In this document: in pieces, positions 8,684-18,557 of the stretch | Layout of the letters: each line of letters starts with the position of its first letter | How positions within the stretch are numbered: position 1 is the stretch's first letter | Source of the DNA: Melioribacter roseus | GTDB taxonomy: Bacteria > Bacteroidota > Ignavibacteria > Ignavibacteriales > Melioribacteraceae | Assembly: GCA_020726285.1 (NCBI GenBank) | Contig: DYSW01000013.1 | Span: 1-37,263, forward strand | Direction: 5' to 3' | DNA: 37,263 nt | The notes under the pieces: model-generated | Database searches by the model: none | What the model was told of the DNA's origin: nothing | The model's input: the letters and a program-made list of their open reading frames with translations, nothing else | Program-made: the position numbers and the translations under genes

Positions 8684-9953
8684 TTTCTTTCTCTTTTGGA
8701 ACAATACAAAGTTCAAAATATTTTTTGGTTATATATTTTTTTGTAACATTTTGAATATCTTCAGTTTTTAGTTGGGAATATCGTTGTAAATCGTAATTAA
8801 ATGAATCTGGTTCGTTCAAAGTGCAATTGTAATTGTTAATTTTATTTGCAACGTGTTGAAGAAAATCAAGTTCCCAAACAAAACTTGAGCGAATCGAATT
8901 TTTGGACACAATCAATTCTTCTTCTTCCACACCATTTTGAATTAATTCTTCAATTTCTTCAAAAATTACTCGTTTTATTTCAGATAATTCCACTCCCATT
9001 TTGGCTGTGCACATAATTACAAACAAGCCTTCATTTTCCATAGAATATTGAAAAGCTGCTACATTTACTGCGATTTGCAACTCATAAACTAATTTTTTAT
9101 GCAATTTTGAATTTTTAGTTGAAGAAAGAACGTCAGCCAAAACATCTAAGGAAGAATCATCTGAGTGGAAATTTTTAACACTTTTCCAAACAATATATAT
9201 TCTTGGGAATTCAATATTATCTTGATGAATTACTTGTTTATCTTCTTGTATTTCCCATTCTGGAAAAACGGGTTGTTCAATTTTGTGCTTGTTTGGAATT
9301 TCTTCAAAATACTTCTTCACTAAGTCAAAGGTTTTTTCCTCGTCAAAGTTTCCAGCAATTACCAAACTAGCATTTTGTGGAGAATAAAATTTTTCAAAAA
9401 AAGAACGTACATCATCTAAAGTATAAGACTGAATTTCATTCAAATAACCAATTGTTGGAGTGTGATAAGGATGATTTTCAGGAAAAACATTTCCCATTAT
9501 CAATTCCCAAGATAAACCATAAGGAGCATTATCATAATTCTGTAATCTTTCATTTGAAACAACTTCAATTTGGTTAGTAAGTTTTGTTTGATTCAAAGCT
9601 GGAATCAAAAATCCCATTCTGTCAGATTCCAACCACAAAGCCAATTCCAATGCATTTGGAGGAAGTGTTTCAAAATAATTTGTTCTATCTAAACTTGTAC
9701 TTGCGTTCAGCTGTCCACCAGTTTCTTGTATATAACGAAAATGTTCTTCTTTTGCAACATTTTCGGAACCTTGGAACATCATATGTTCAAAAAGATGCGC
9801 TAATCCGCTCTTTGTGGGAAAATCGTAAGCCGAGCCAACTTTGTACCAAATATTAATAGCAACAGAAGACCGATTTTCATCTTTTACAAGTATAACTTGC
9901 AAGCCATTTTTGAGAATCTCTTTTCTGTAATTAATGTGTAAAATATTATCCAT
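8673..9953 (-). CDS. M16 family zinc metallopeptidase, catalytic subunit
   Basis: A 426-residue M16B (pitrilysin/MPP-like) peptidase. The inverted zinc motif HLFEH is at residues 53-57, with the distal ligand in VVSNERLQ (Glu135). The fold's second half is present, but its R/Y region is degenerate (NSKLHKKLVYELQIAVNV), complementing the intact motif of the downstream chain. The pair probably cleaves peptides in a closed clamshell chamber. The ATG at 9953 follows the stop of the phosphodiesterase gene by 8 nt, so all three are likely co-transcribed. No signal peptide is seen. Family and metal site are confident; natural substrate is unknown. Confidence 0.92.
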   Translation of the reverse strand: MDNILHINYRKEILKNGLQVILVKDENRSSVAINIWYKVGSAYDFPTKSGLAHLFEHMMFQGSENVAKEEHFRYIQETGGQLNASTSLDRTNYFETLPPNALELALWLESDRMGFLIPALNQTKLTNQIEVVSNERLQNYDNAPYGLSWELIMGNVFPENHPYHTPTIGYLNEIQSYTLDDVRSFFEKFYSPQNASLVIAGNFDEEKTFDLVKKYFEEIPNKHKIEQPVFPEWEIQEDKQVIHQDNIEFPRIYIVWKSVKNFHSDDSSLDVLADVLSSTKNSKLHKKLVYELQIAVNVAAFQYSMENEGLFVIMCTAKMGVELSEIKRVIFEEIEELIQNGVEEEELIVSKNSIRSSFVWELDFLQHVANKINNYNCTLNEPDSFNYDLQRYSQLKTEDIQNVTKKYITKKYFELCIVPKEKENDK

Positions 9954-9961
9954 AACTATTC

Positions 9962-11191
9962 TTATTTTAAAATGTGTTCAATTCTTTCTAAATCACCATC
10001 AATATTTTGGCGTGGTTCGATATTAAATATTTTGCATAAAAGTGGATAAATATCAATGTTTTTAATGGTCCCGGTTTTATAACCACTTTTGAATGCTGTA
10101 CCTTTTGCGAGAAAAATTCCATGCATTTCTATATTTCGATTGTCATATCCATGATTTCCGTGTACTTCTCCGTTATTGTAATCTTTGTTTGAATATTTAT
10201 CAATCAACGACCAACCTAAATCTGCAATTAGAACAATTTCAGAAATAAAAGGATGTTTATTGAAATGGAAATACTCGGGAATTTCTGATTTTTTATATGC
10301 TTTATAATGATTTTCATTTTTCTTTAACAAATCAAGTATTTTTTGCTCATTTTCTTTCTGTGTATCAATAAACATAAATGTCCCGGAATTCTGAGTTTTG
10401 TACGAAAATCCAGGTAAAATATCGTCAACATTAATTGTCCGTTCGGACGAAATTTCCGTCATTCCGTGGTCGGAAACAAAAATTATGTTTAAGCTATCTT
10501 TTATGTCACTTTTGTCAATTTCTTCAAGAAGATATTTAGTTGTTAAATCCATTTGATTGATTGACCAATTTGTGGAATCAGCATTTGGACCGAAATTATG
10601 TCCGTAATCGTCAGTTAAGCAAAAATATAATGTGATAAAATGCGGACGATTCTTTTGTGGATAATTCAACCAAGCAACAACTGAATCAATTCGAGTAGAA
10701 TATTTGACATTCCTATCAAATTCTTTATAAATATTTGGATGATAATTTTCGTCATTTACGGTTGACGAAGGCCAATAAAAACTCGCCGTTTTTATTCCAT
10801 TTCTTTGAGCAGTTACCCAAAAAGGTTCACCTAAATACCAATCGGATTTTTGAACTTCTGCTCTATTACCGAGTGAATATTTTCTTCCGTTCACATTATT
10901 ATAAATATTATTAGAAATAATTCCGTGATTTTCTGCATACATTCCAGTAATTATCGATAAATGATTTGGGAATGTTTTTGATGGAAAAACTGGTTCAAGA
11001 GATAATGCCCGAACTCCATTTTCAGCAAAATTTGTTAGTGTCGGAGTAATATTTCGGTCGAGATAATCATATCGAAAAGCATCATAAGAAACAAGAAGAA
11101 CATATGGTTTTTGTGCAAAACTATAATTAGTTAACAAAAATATTGCGATGGCAAAGCAATATATTGTGTTATAAAATGGGAAATTTTTCAT
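9962..11191 (-). CDS. Secreted nucleotide pyrophosphatase/phosphodiesterase (NPP, alkaline phosphatase superfamily)
   Basis: Two-zinc enzyme of the ectonucleotide pyrophosphatase/phosphodiesterase family, expected to hydrolyse nucleotide or phospholipid-type phosphodiesters in the periplasm. Signal peptide about 1-26 (ending NYSFAQ). Metal and catalytic residues visible: Asp37 in LVSYDA, nucleophile Thr73 in PSKTFPNH, TDDYGHNFGP (Asp194, His198), VSDHGM (Asp241, His242) and VHGNHGYDN (His347). Length of about 409 residues fits bacterial NPPs. I use the ATG at 11191; a TTG 15 nt upstream is in frame, but the shorter form has the better signal peptide. It heads a likely operon with the two M16 peptidase genes. 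Substrate class is inferred. Confidence 0.9.
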   Translation of the reverse strand: MKNFPFYNTIYCFAIAIFLLTNYSFAQKPYVLLVSYDAFRYDYLDRNITPTLTNFAENGVRALSLEPVFPSKTFPNHLSIITGMYAENHGIISNNIYNNVNGRKYSLGNRAEVQKSDWYLGEPFWVTAQRNGIKTASFYWPSSTVNDENYHPNIYKEFDRNVKYSTRIDSVVAWLNYPQKNRPHFITLYFCLTDDYGHNFGPNADSTNWSINQMDLTTKYLLEEIDKSDIKDSLNIIFVSDHGMTEISSERTINVDDILPGFSYKTQNSGTFMFIDTQKENEQKILDLLKKNENHYKAYKKSEIPEYFHFNKHPFISEIVLIADLGWSLIDKYSNKDYNNGEVHGNHGYDNRNIEMHGIFLAKGTAFKSGYKTGTIKNIDIYPLLCKIFNIEPRQNIDGDLERIEHILK

Positions 11192-11287
11192 GCTATTTAT
11201 TTTCAAATCAACAACCTTTACTTTTTCATAAGTTTAAAATAAGAATAATAATCCTTTAATTATCCCCGTAAATATGAAATTCATTTG

Positions 11288-11295
11288 CAAATATA
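11288..11295 (-). promoter_or_regulatory. Possible -7 element for the phosphodiesterase/M16 operon
   Basis: The minus strand reads TATATTTG, a perfect TAnnTTTG. The nearest upstream TTTG (11315-11312) is only 16 nt away, shorter than usual, so support is partial. Confidence 0.3.
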
Positions 11296-11314
11296 TGGGT
11301 AAATTTTCTTACAA

Positions 11315-11345
11315 ATAAAAAAGCCAGTCAAAAATCGACTGGCTT
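11315..11345 (-). terminator. Intrinsic terminator after the large TonB receptor gene
   Basis: A perfect 9-bp stem, AAGCCAGTC (minus strand, from 11345) with GACTGGCTT (to 11321) and a 7-nt loop, is followed by TTTTATTT on the minus strand. It lies 25 nt past the receptor's stop codon. Confidence 0.88.
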
Positions 11346-11369
11346 ATAAATTTGTTAAATCTGATAAGA

Positions 11370-14087
11370 TTATAATTTTATACCAAATCCGAAGTTAATA
11401 TATCTTTCAGGTCCTAAAAATACTTCAGCTCTTTGTGCAGAGTGTTTTTCAACTCCAGAAACTGTTGTAGGAATAGCGTTGTAGCTACTTTCATCAACCG
11501 CATCTGAAACGTAAGTTTCGTCAAATACATTGAATACATGTGCGAAAACATCCATTCTAACACCAGCAAATTTCCAAGGAAGAATATATCTAAAATGGAA
11601 ATCAACTAAATTATAAGCAGGTGTTTCCCAACTTTGTGTTGTATCTGTAGAAACAGTTCTGCTAAATGGATCGAAATCAGCATATAATTTTGCATTGTAT
11701 TTGTAAACCACTTGTGCTGTCATTCCTGGCATTGGGAAAACAGAAGCTTGTAATGCTAATTGTGTTTGTGGAGCATCACCAACTTTTAATCCATTTACAT
11801 AGAAATCATAATTTACAACAGGATCATCTGGATTGTCATAATTTTTATATGTACCACTTACGTCATCAGTGTATGTCCAGTTTCCTACAGAAATAGCACC
11901 ATCTACTCTGAATAAACTCATTGGTTGATAAGCAAGTTCTAACTCAACACCAGTATGAAGTGCATTCATACCAGTTAAGAATACTAAAGCTCCGTTTCCA
12001 GAAGTATCAGTTTGGACAAAACGTGAATATGCTCTGTCGTTCCATTGTGTATAATAAGCTGAAAGTTTTGCTGAGATAGTTTCAACTTCGTAATTAGCAC
12101 CAAGTTCAAAACTTGTAAATCTTTCATTTTTTGGAGCATCTGTAAAAACACCTTCATAATCATCAATTACTGCATCAAATATTGGTACTTTTTCTACATA
12201 ACCAAAGTTTGCATAAGCTGACATTTCTGTTGAAAATCTGTAGCTTGCTCCACCTTTAACTTGGAATCCGTTGAATCTGTCAGATTCTAAAGTAAATTCA
12301 TTTCCTGTTCCATCATCTTTAAAATGATCTGTATATTTGTAAGAAATTGTTGACCAAGCTAAAGTTCCGTAAGCAGTAAATAATGGAGATGAATATTCTG
12401 CACTACCATAAGCACCTAACCATTGTACATTGTTTGTGTTAAAGTAGTTGAATTTATCGCCAAGTGTTAAATATTGAGCTTCGCCATTCCAGAAATCGTT
12501 ATCGCCAGTTCTTGAATAGAAATCACCACCAAGTAAATCTCTAACTTCGTAATAATGTTCAATTTCTGCTAAACGAGCATCAACTCCAAAAACTGTTTTT
12601 ATGTTATCATTTAATTTATAAATAGCTTTTGATAAAACTCCCCAAGTATATTGGTTGTTTACGCTATTTCTTAAGATACCTTTTGATTGGTAACCGTGAG
12701 TTGAATCATAAGTCGTTAAGTTATTTGCGATTGTAGCATCAAAAGCAACAAAACGCGAAGGTGAAGGAATACCAACATGATAATTATATTTCATTGAACC
12801 ATACGTGCCAGAACCTCCGCCTGTTCCACCTGAAAAATAACCAGTTGTATATACAGAAAGTTGGTTAGACAAGTTTGAATACCAGTTCAAGTTAACTTGT
12901 GGTTTGTGGTAGTAGTTTTCGCGTTCATTGATAAAGTCTTCAGCATATCTATCACTAGTTGAACCAGTCCAAGATTGTAGTCCTTTATATGAAGAACTAA
13001 CAGGACCCCAAGTTTGGTTGTAACGTCTTCCAGCGCTAGATTGTGCAAAATATTGGGCTTGTTCAGAAGTATAACCTAATTTATCCATTACCCATGTTGA
13101 ATCATAAGCAGCTGCATTTTGTCTGTACATATTTTGACCGTGTCTTTGTGGAGCACCAACTGCATAAAATTCAATGCGGTTATTTTCATCAACATTGTAA
13201 GCTGCACCAAGATAATATGCCCAAGCATCTGTCCAAGTTGCATCAACAACACCGTCGCCAGTTTTACGAACAACACCAACTGTTACAGCATATTTATCGT
13301 TAATTAAACCTGTGTGACCGAATAAACTTGTTTTGATGAATGAGCCAGCACCAAATTCTTGCTTTAAGCTGAAGCCCATATCTTGAGCAGTTGGGTCAGT
13401 AATGATGTTCATTGTTCCACCAATAGATGGAGTGGCTAAGTTAACAGCTGTTAGACCTCTTTGAACCTGAATTGATGAAGTTGCATCACCAAGACCATCC
13501 CAATTTGACCAATAAACCCAACCGTTTTCCATATCATTTACAGGAACACCGTTGATCATAATTGCCATATTTCTTTGGTTAAATCCACGCACATTGATTC
13601 TTGCATCACCAGCACCGCCACCTTGTAAAGTAGCATAAACTGATGGTGTTGTGTTCAAAATCATTGGAATATCTTGTGAACCAAGTTTTAATTCCATGTC
13701 TTTTTTATCAACGTTTGTAAATGCAACAGGAGTTTCTTGTTCTTTTGCTCTATCAGCCAAAACTGTTAGATTCAAAGAAAATTGTTTGTCTTTTAGACTA
13801 AAATTTACTTCAGTGTTTCTTTGAACATCTAAAGTAACTTCTTTTGTTTCATAACCTATGTAGCTACATACAATAGTAACGTTTCCTTCGTTTACTGAGA
13901 AAGAAAATTTACCATTTGCATCAGATGCTGCACCAACATAAGTTCCTTTTACAACTACGTTTGCACCGATAAGATTGTCACCAGTGATTCCGTCAGTTAC
14001 TATACCAGAAACTGTATAGTTTTGTGCGAATAAAGATGATGTTACTAATAACATCACAACGGCAAATATTTTGTGCATTTTAGCCAT
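11370..14087 (-). CDS. TonB-dependent outer-membrane receptor, ligand unknown
   Basis: A receptor of about 905 residues: signal peptide MAKMHKIFAVVMLLVTSSLFAQ, carboxypeptidase-regulatory-like domain (about 24-105, GIVTDGITGDNLIGANVVVKG), plug (about 125-235 with INVRGFNQRN and ATPSIGGTMNIIT) and a long beta-barrel ending FGFGIKL. I set the start at 14087 because AAAGG lies upstream at good spacing; the 44 residues before it in the open frame look like leader sequence. An ATG 9 nt further in is also possible. No SusD gene follows, so it is not a SusC/SusD pair. Its codons are visibly richer in GCT, GGT, GTT and AAC than those of its neighbours, suggesting strong expression. It is monocistronic, with its own terminator. 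It shares plug and early barrel sequence with the thiamine-operon receptor, but no context fixes its ligand. Confidence 0.9.
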   Translation of the reverse strand: MAKMHKIFAVVMLLVTSSLFAQNYTVSGIVTDGITGDNLIGANVVVKGTYVGAASDANGKFSFSVNEGNVTIVCSYIGYETKEVTLDVQRNTEVNFSLKDKQFSLNLTVLADRAKEQETPVAFTNVDKKDMELKLGSQDIPMILNTTPSVYATLQGGGAGDARINVRGFNQRNMAIMINGVPVNDMENGWVYWSNWDGLGDATSSIQVQRGLTAVNLATPSIGGTMNIITDPTAQDMGFSLKQEFGAGSFIKTSLFGHTGLINDKYAVTVGVVRKTGDGVVDATWTDAWAYYLGAAYNVDENNRIEFYAVGAPQRHGQNMYRQNAAAYDSTWVMDKLGYTSEQAQYFAQSSAGRRYNQTWGPVSSSYKGLQSWTGSTSDRYAEDFINERENYYHKPQVNLNWYSNLSNQLSVYTTGYFSGGTGGGSGTYGSMKYNYHVGIPSPSRFVAFDATIANNLTTYDSTHGYQSKGILRNSVNNQYTWGVLSKAIYKLNDNIKTVFGVDARLAEIEHYYEVRDLLGGDFYSRTGDNDFWNGEAQYLTLGDKFNYFNTNNVQWLGAYGSAEYSSPLFTAYGTLAWSTISYKYTDHFKDDGTGNEFTLESDRFNGFQVKGGASYRFSTEMSAYANFGYVEKVPIFDAVIDDYEGVFTDAPKNERFTSFELGANYEVETISAKLSAYYTQWNDRAYSRFVQTDTSGNGALVFLTGMNALHTGVELELAYQPMSLFRVDGAISVGNWTYTDDVSGTYKNYDNPDDPVVNYDFYVNGLKVGDAPQTQLALQASVFPMPGMTAQVVYKYNAKLYADFDPFSRTVSTDTTQSWETPAYNLVDFHFRYILPWKFAGVRMDVFAHVFNVFDETYVSDAVDESSYNAIPTTVSGVEKHSAQRAEVFLGPERYINFGFGIKL

Positions 14088-14337
14088 TGAATAACCTTTG
14101 TTTTGTTTGTGATTTATTAATTGAATTAGTTGAAAATATTTGTATAAAAATTTATGGAAATTAAGTTTCAAAACCGTTTCAAGCTCCTTAAGTGATAAAA
14201 TTAAAAAATCCGTGTTCATTATATGATATTTTTATTTCGGAATTTAATTATTCAATCATTACTATTTTTAAGACGGGAAAATTTATTAATATTATTTCTG
14301 ATATCCAAAAAAAAAATCAAAAAGGTTATGCTTGTTT

Positions 14338-14832
14338 ATGAAAAAAGATTTGTTATCAAAATTATCCAAAATCAAAATTGTTGTTTCAGATGTTGATGGT
14401 GTTTTGACCGATGGTGGTATGTATTTCACAGATTCGGGTTTATTTATGAAAAGATTTGATGTAAAAGATGGAATGGGAGTAATTCTACTTAAAAAAGCTG
14501 GATTTTTAACTGGAATTATTACAAGTGATTCTACAGAAATTATTAAATCGCGTGCAAAAAGATTTGAACCCGATTTAATTGGAATTGGAATTTGGGAAAA
14601 ATTAGATTTTTTAAAATCATTTCTTGAGAAAGAAAACTTAACTCTCGAGAATGTTGCTTATATCGGAGATGATGCAAACGATTTGGATATTTTACAAGCT
14701 GTCGGATTTTCGGCATGTCCGAATGATGCAATTTCAAAGGTAAAGCAAGTGGTTGATTATATCTGCGCAAAATTTGGCGGAAACGGAGCATTCCGCGAAT
14801 TTGCCGATTTAATTATTGAAAATAAGAAGTAG
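14338..14832 (+). CDS. kdsC: KdsC-type HAD phosphatase (3-deoxy-D-manno-octulosonate 8-phosphate phosphatase)
   Basis: Small HAD-superfamily (subclass IIIC) phosphatase, expected to dephosphorylate KDO-8-phosphate for lipopolysaccharide core synthesis. Motifs: VSDVDGVLTDGG with the nucleophile Asp18 and acid Asp20, the KDGMG block, ITSDS (motif II), and YIGDDANDLDIL (motif IV). Length of about 164 residues is typical of these tetrameric capless enzymes. No other KDO gene is nearby, and close relatives act on neuraminate 9-phosphate or similar sugars, so the substrate is probable rather than certain. The start is ambiguous: ATG at 14338, or TTG at 14332, which has better spacing from AAAGG at 14321. 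It is convergent with hemL with a 34-nt gap. Confidence 0.85.
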   Translation: MKKDLLSKLSKIKIVVSDVDGVLTDGGMYFTDSGLFMKRFDVKDGMGVILLKKAGFLTGIITSDSTEIIKSRAKRFEPDLIGIGIWEKLDFLKSFLEKENLTLENVAYIGDDANDLDILQAVGFSACPNDAISKVKQVVDYICAKFGGNGAFREFADLIIENKK

Positions 14833-14866
14833 CGTGTTGCTGAAATACAATTATTCGTTCAACCCA

Positions 14867-16159
14867 CTATTTTACAAGTTGTTTCAAACTTTCGTAATTT
14901 GCTTCAATTGTTCGTTCTAAATCTTGGATTGAATGGGCCTCAGAAATAAACATAGCTTCAAACTGAGATGGTGCCAAGTAAAAACCGCGATTTAACATTT
15001 CATGAAAATAAATTGCATATTTCTTTGTGTCGGAAGTTAAAGCTGAATCGAAATCAGTAACTTCTATTTCTGTAAAAAATAAGCAACTCATCGAACCGAC
15101 GCGAGTTAATTGGAAATTTAATCCCAATTTTTCAAGATTTTTCTTAAATCCATTTTCTATAATTTTCGCTTTTTCTTCTAAATCTTTATAGAGATTTTGA
15201 TTAAATTTTATGTACTTCAAAGCCGCAATTCCTGCATTCATTGCAAGTGGATTTCCACTTAATGTTCCAGCTTGATAAACCGAACCAACTGGCGAGATTG
15301 ATTGCATAATATCTCTTTTCCCACCGAAAGCACCAACTGGCAAACCGCCTCCAATTATCTTTCCGAATGTTGTTAAATCGGCATTAATTCCATAATATTC
15401 TGATGCACCACCTTTGGCGACACGAAATCCTGACATTACTTCATCAAAAATTAAAACAATTTGCTGTTCGTTGCAGATTTTTCGTAATTCCCTTAAAAAT
15501 TCAATTTTTGCAGGAACTACACCCATATTTCCAGCAATTGGTTCAATGATAATTGCAGCAATTTCATTCTTATTTTCCTCTAAAAGTCGGTAAACAGAAT
15601 CAATATTATTGTACTTTGCAATAAGCGTGTCTTTAGCATTTCCAATTGTAACTCCTGGCGAATTTGGTTCACCTAAAGTTAATGCTCCGGAACCAGCTTT
15701 AATAAGAAAATAATCAGCGTGACCGTGGTAACAACCTTCAAATTTAATGAATTTATCTTTTCCAGTATAACCTCTTGCCAAACGAATTGCACTCATAGTA
15801 GCTTCGGTTCCGCTATTCACCATTCTAACTTGCTCAATTGAAGGGACAAGTTGTGTTATTAATTTCGCCATTTCGGCTTCTGGAGGAGTTGGAGTTCCGA
15901 AACTTGTTCCATTTTCAATTGCTTCTAATAATGCTCGCTTTATTATTTTGGGATTATGTCCAAATAAATGTGGTCCCCAACTACCGATATAATCTACAAA
16001 TTCATTTCCATCAACATCAAACATTTTTGAACCAATTCCTTTTTCCATAAAAATTGGATTTCCACCAACAGATTTAAATGCTCGAACGGGAGAATTAACT
16101 CCGCCGGGAATATATTTTTTTGCTTCTTCAAATAATGATAAACTTTTTTCAGTATTCAT
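14867..16159 (-). CDS. hemL: Glutamate-1-semialdehyde 2,1-aminomutase
   Basis: PLP-dependent enzyme turning glutamate-1-semialdehyde into 5-aminolevulinate, the second step of the C5 heme pathway after HemA (25185-26453). Visible features: N-terminal LFEEAKKYIPGGVNSPVRAF, VNSGTEATMSAIRLARG, the HGHAD block, IFDEVMSGFR and the PLP lysine in TFGKIIGGGLPVGAFGG (Lys267). About 430 residues, as usual for the family. The ATG at 16159 has AAGGA four nt upstream; the open frame extends 24 codons further up into the preceding gene but that part is not family-like. Last gene of the hemB-MFS-hemL cluster, 22 nt after the transporter's stop. Confidence 0.96.
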   Translation of the reverse strand: MNTEKSLSLFEEAKKYIPGGVNSPVRAFKSVGGNPIFMEKGIGSKMFDVDGNEFVDYIGSWGPHLFGHNPKIIKRALLEAIENGTSFGTPTPPEAEMAKLITQLVPSIEQVRMVNSGTEATMSAIRLARGYTGKDKFIKFEGCYHGHADYFLIKAGSGALTLGEPNSPGVTIGNAKDTLIAKYNNIDSVYRLLEENKNEIAAIIIEPIAGNMGVVPAKIEFLRELRKICNEQQIVLIFDEVMSGFRVAKGGASEYYGINADLTTFGKIIGGGLPVGAFGGKRDIMQSISPVGSVYQAGTLSGNPLAMNAGIAALKYIKFNQNLYKDLEEKAKIIENGFKKNLEKLGLNFQLTRVGSMSCLFFTEIEVTDFDSALTSDTKKYAIYFHEMLNRGFYLAPSQFEAMFISEAHSIQDLERTIEANYESLKQLVK

Positions 16160-16181
16160 AAAATCCTTCTTAAATAAAAAT

Positions 16182-17480
16182 TCAATTAATTTTTCTAAGT
16201 CTTGGGACAAAAATCCAAGAAATAATTCCAAAAATCAACAAAATTGAGGCACTAATTTGTATTGCTTTTGGTGAGCCAAAATTTTCAGCCAACATTCCAA
16301 TCCACAAAGCTCCAACGGGAAAAAGTGCAAAAAAACTAAATGTGTAAAAACTTAAAATTCTTCCTCTATATTTCTCTTCAACATTTGTTTGAATCAAACC
16401 ATTTGCTAAATTAAAAATAGTGATAATATTTCCACCGATAAAAACTAACACAAACACTGACATCCAAAAATTTTCAATAAATGAAAAAATTATTATCAAA
16501 ATCGGGAGTATAATTACACTTAATGAATAGTATTTGCCGCGAACAATATATTTGTTAACCGAAGCAATAATTAATGCAAACGAAACTGCTCCAATACCTC
16601 GTGCCGATTGTAGAAATCCGTTTGTAGTTGAATCTCCATGAAGAATTTTCACAGCCCAAGCCGGAAACAATGTAACCAATCCGAGTCCAAAAATGCTTAA
16701 AAATGCAGTTGTTAATATTATTGCGAGTAACAATTTTTTAGATTTTAAATAAATAAAACCTTCTTTAATTTCACTAAAAACTGATTTTTTTTCTAATTTC
16801 GCTTGAAATAGCTTTAGTTTCATTTTCTTTAAGTTAAATATTACTGCAAAAAATGAAATTCCATTTATGAAAAAGCAAACAGACGGGCCAAATAGTGCGT
16901 ATATAATTCCAGCAATTGCTGGTCCAACTGCAGTTGCTGTATTGAACATCGTTGAATTTAAAGCGATTGCATTTGTCAGATCTTCTTTTTCTACAAGTTC
17001 GTTTACAAATGCGTGCCGTGCAGTCGCATCAAACGAATTCCCAATTCCAGTAATAAATGCCAAAAGGATTATCATTTCCGGTTGAATCACTTTTGTAAAC
17101 GTTAAAGCAGCAAGTAAAAATGCCCAAAACATCATGTAAGTTTGAGTATATATTAAGATTTTTTGTCTCGGGAATCTATCTGAAATTACACCTCCATAAA
17201 ATGTGAAAATCCACGCAGGTAAACCGCCAGCAAACCCAACATACCCTAAATATGCTGGAGAATGTGTTAGTTCGAACACAAAAAAAGCGAGAGCTGTGGT
17301 TTGCATCCACGAGCCAAATAGAGAAACCATTTGTCCCCAAAACCATAAACGATAATTCGGATAACTTAACGCTACAAAAGTTTGTTTCAAGCTAAATTTC
17401 TGTGTTTCTACAACTTTATTTTTGATGTTGTTTTCGTTATCATTTATAGTTTTTGTAGATATTTCTGAGATATTTTTCAA
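16182..17480 (-). CDS. Major facilitator superfamily transporter (EntS/MFS_3-like)
   Basis: A 432-residue, 12-helix MFS protein. Its opening ([36 protein letters not shown]) and [15 protein letters not shown] in loop 2-3 resemble the MFS_3/EntS branch, which includes siderophore and drug exporters. About 30 polar residues precede helix 1. The start is TTG, overlapping the hemB stop as TTGA; no ATG exists before the first helix, so TTG is the practical start and translation is probably coupled to hemB. Position between hemB and hemL suggests a role tied to tetrapyrrole or iron handling, such as export of a porphyrin, heme or siderophore, but the sequence does not show the substrate. Confidence 0.88.
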   Translation of the reverse strand: MKNISEISTKTINDNENNIKNKVVETQKFSLKQTFVALSYPNYRLWFWGQMVSLFGSWMQTTALAFFVFELTHSPAYLGYVGFAGGLPAWIFTFYGGVISDRFPRQKILIYTQTYMMFWAFLLAALTFTKVIQPEMIILLAFITGIGNSFDATARHAFVNELVEKEDLTNAIALNSTMFNTATAVGPAIAGIIYALFGPSVCFFINGISFFAVIFNLKKMKLKLFQAKLEKKSVFSEIKEGFIYLKSKKLLLAIILTTAFLSIFGLGLVTLFPAWAVKILHGDSTTNGFLQSARGIGAVSFALIIASVNKYIVRGKYYSLSVIILPILIIIFSFIENFWMSVFVLVFIGGNIITIFNLANGLIQTNVEEKYRGRILSFYTFSFFALFPVGALWIGMLAENFGSPKAIQISASILLIFGIISWIFVPRLRKIN

Positions 17481-18451
17481 CCTAATATTTTTGCCACATC
17501 TTTTGCAAAATAAGTTAAAATCATATCGGCGCCTGCACGTTTTATTGCAATTAGCGATTCTAACATAACACGTTCTTCGTCAATCCAACCTAATTTTCCG
17601 GCAGCTTTAATCATAGAATATTCACCACTAACTTGGTAAGCTGCAGTTGGCATTCTAAATTCTTCCTTTACTTTTGAAATTACATCTAAATAAGCACCTG
17701 CGGGTTTTACCATAATTATGTCAGCCCCTTCATCAATATCTGATTCGGCTTCGCGCAATGCTTCTTCAATATTTGCAATATCCATTTGATGAGAACGTCT
17801 ATCACCAAAACTTGGTGCTGAATCGGCAGCATCTCGGAATGGACCGTAGTAACCAGAAGCATATTTTACTGCATAAGACATTATTGGAATTTTCTCAAAT
17901 CCTTTATAATCAAGCGATTTTCGTATTGCTGCAACTCGCCCATCCATCATATCTGATGGAGCTATTATATCGGCTCCAGCTTCTGCGTGCGAAATAGCTT
18001 CTTTTGCAAGATATATTAGCGTTTCATCATTTACAATTTCATTATTTCTAATTATTCCACAATGTCCGTGAGAAGTATATTCACACATACAAACATCTGT
18101 TATAACTAAAATATCTTTTATTTCATTTTTTATTGCTCTAACTGCTCGTTGAATTATTCCTTCAGGATTATATGCTTCGCTTCCCATTTCATCTTTTTGT
18201 TCGGGAATTCCGAATAGAATTATCGCGGGAATTCCGAGAGAATGCACTTCTTTTACTTCCTGTACAAGTATGTCAATTGACATATTATATACACCAGGCA
18301 TCGAGCGCACTTCTTTCTTTATATTTTCTCCGGGACAAACAAATAGCGGGTAAATTAAATCTTCTTTTCTAATATATGTTTCGCGTACTAAATCTCTAAT
18401 TTTGGGATTATATCTTAAACGTCTTAATCTTTTGGTTGGGAATACTGACAT
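17477..18451 (-). CDS. hemB: Delta-aminolevulinic acid dehydratase (porphobilinogen synthase)
   Basis: Condenses two 5-aminolevulinate molecules to porphobilinogen. From the ATG at 18451 (GGAG five nt upstream) it is 324 residues, the family norm; the 35 codons of open frame above it are unconserved. Catalytic Schiff-base lysines are Lys196 ([10 protein letters not shown]) and Lys249 (IMVKPAG). The metal loop [14 protein letters not shown] has three cysteines (121, 123, 131), the zinc-dependent type. First gene of the hemB-MFS-hemL cluster; the other heme genes are on the opposite strand from 24347. Confidence 0.96.
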   Translation of the reverse strand: MSVFPTKRLRRLRYNPKIRDLVRETYIRKEDLIYPLFVCPGENIKKEVRSMPGVYNMSIDILVQEVKEVHSLGIPAIILFGIPEQKDEMGSEAYNPEGIIQRAVRAIKNEIKDILVITDVCMCEYTSHGHCGIIRNNEIVNDETLIYLAKEAISHAEAGADIIAPSDMMDGRVAAIRKSLDYKGFEKIPIMSYAVKYASGYYGPFRDAADSAPSFGDRRSHQMDIANIEEALREAESDIDEGADIIMVKPAGAYLDVISKVKEEFRMPTAAYQVSGEYSMIKAAGKLGWIDEERVMLESLIAIKRAGADMILTYFAKDVAKILG

Positions 18452-18523
18452 CTTTTCTCCGTTTTTGTTTATAGTTTTCTTTTCAGATCTGAAAAATTTG
18501 TTGTTTTTCAAATAATTGCTTGT

Positions 18524-18557
18524 CAAAATTACTAAGTTGTAAGTTGATAACCACAAA
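18524..18557 (-). promoter_or_regulatory. Putative promoter of hemB-MFS-hemL
   Basis: The minus strand has TAATTTTG (18531-18524) with TTTG (18557-18554) 22 nt upstream, giving a leader of about 65 nt before hemB. The spacing is slightly long. Confidence 0.3.

Noticed and set aside
14220-14330. Searched for a TAnnTTTG promoter between the large TonB receptor and kdsC
   Set aside because: Only partial matches on either strand; nothing good enough to list.
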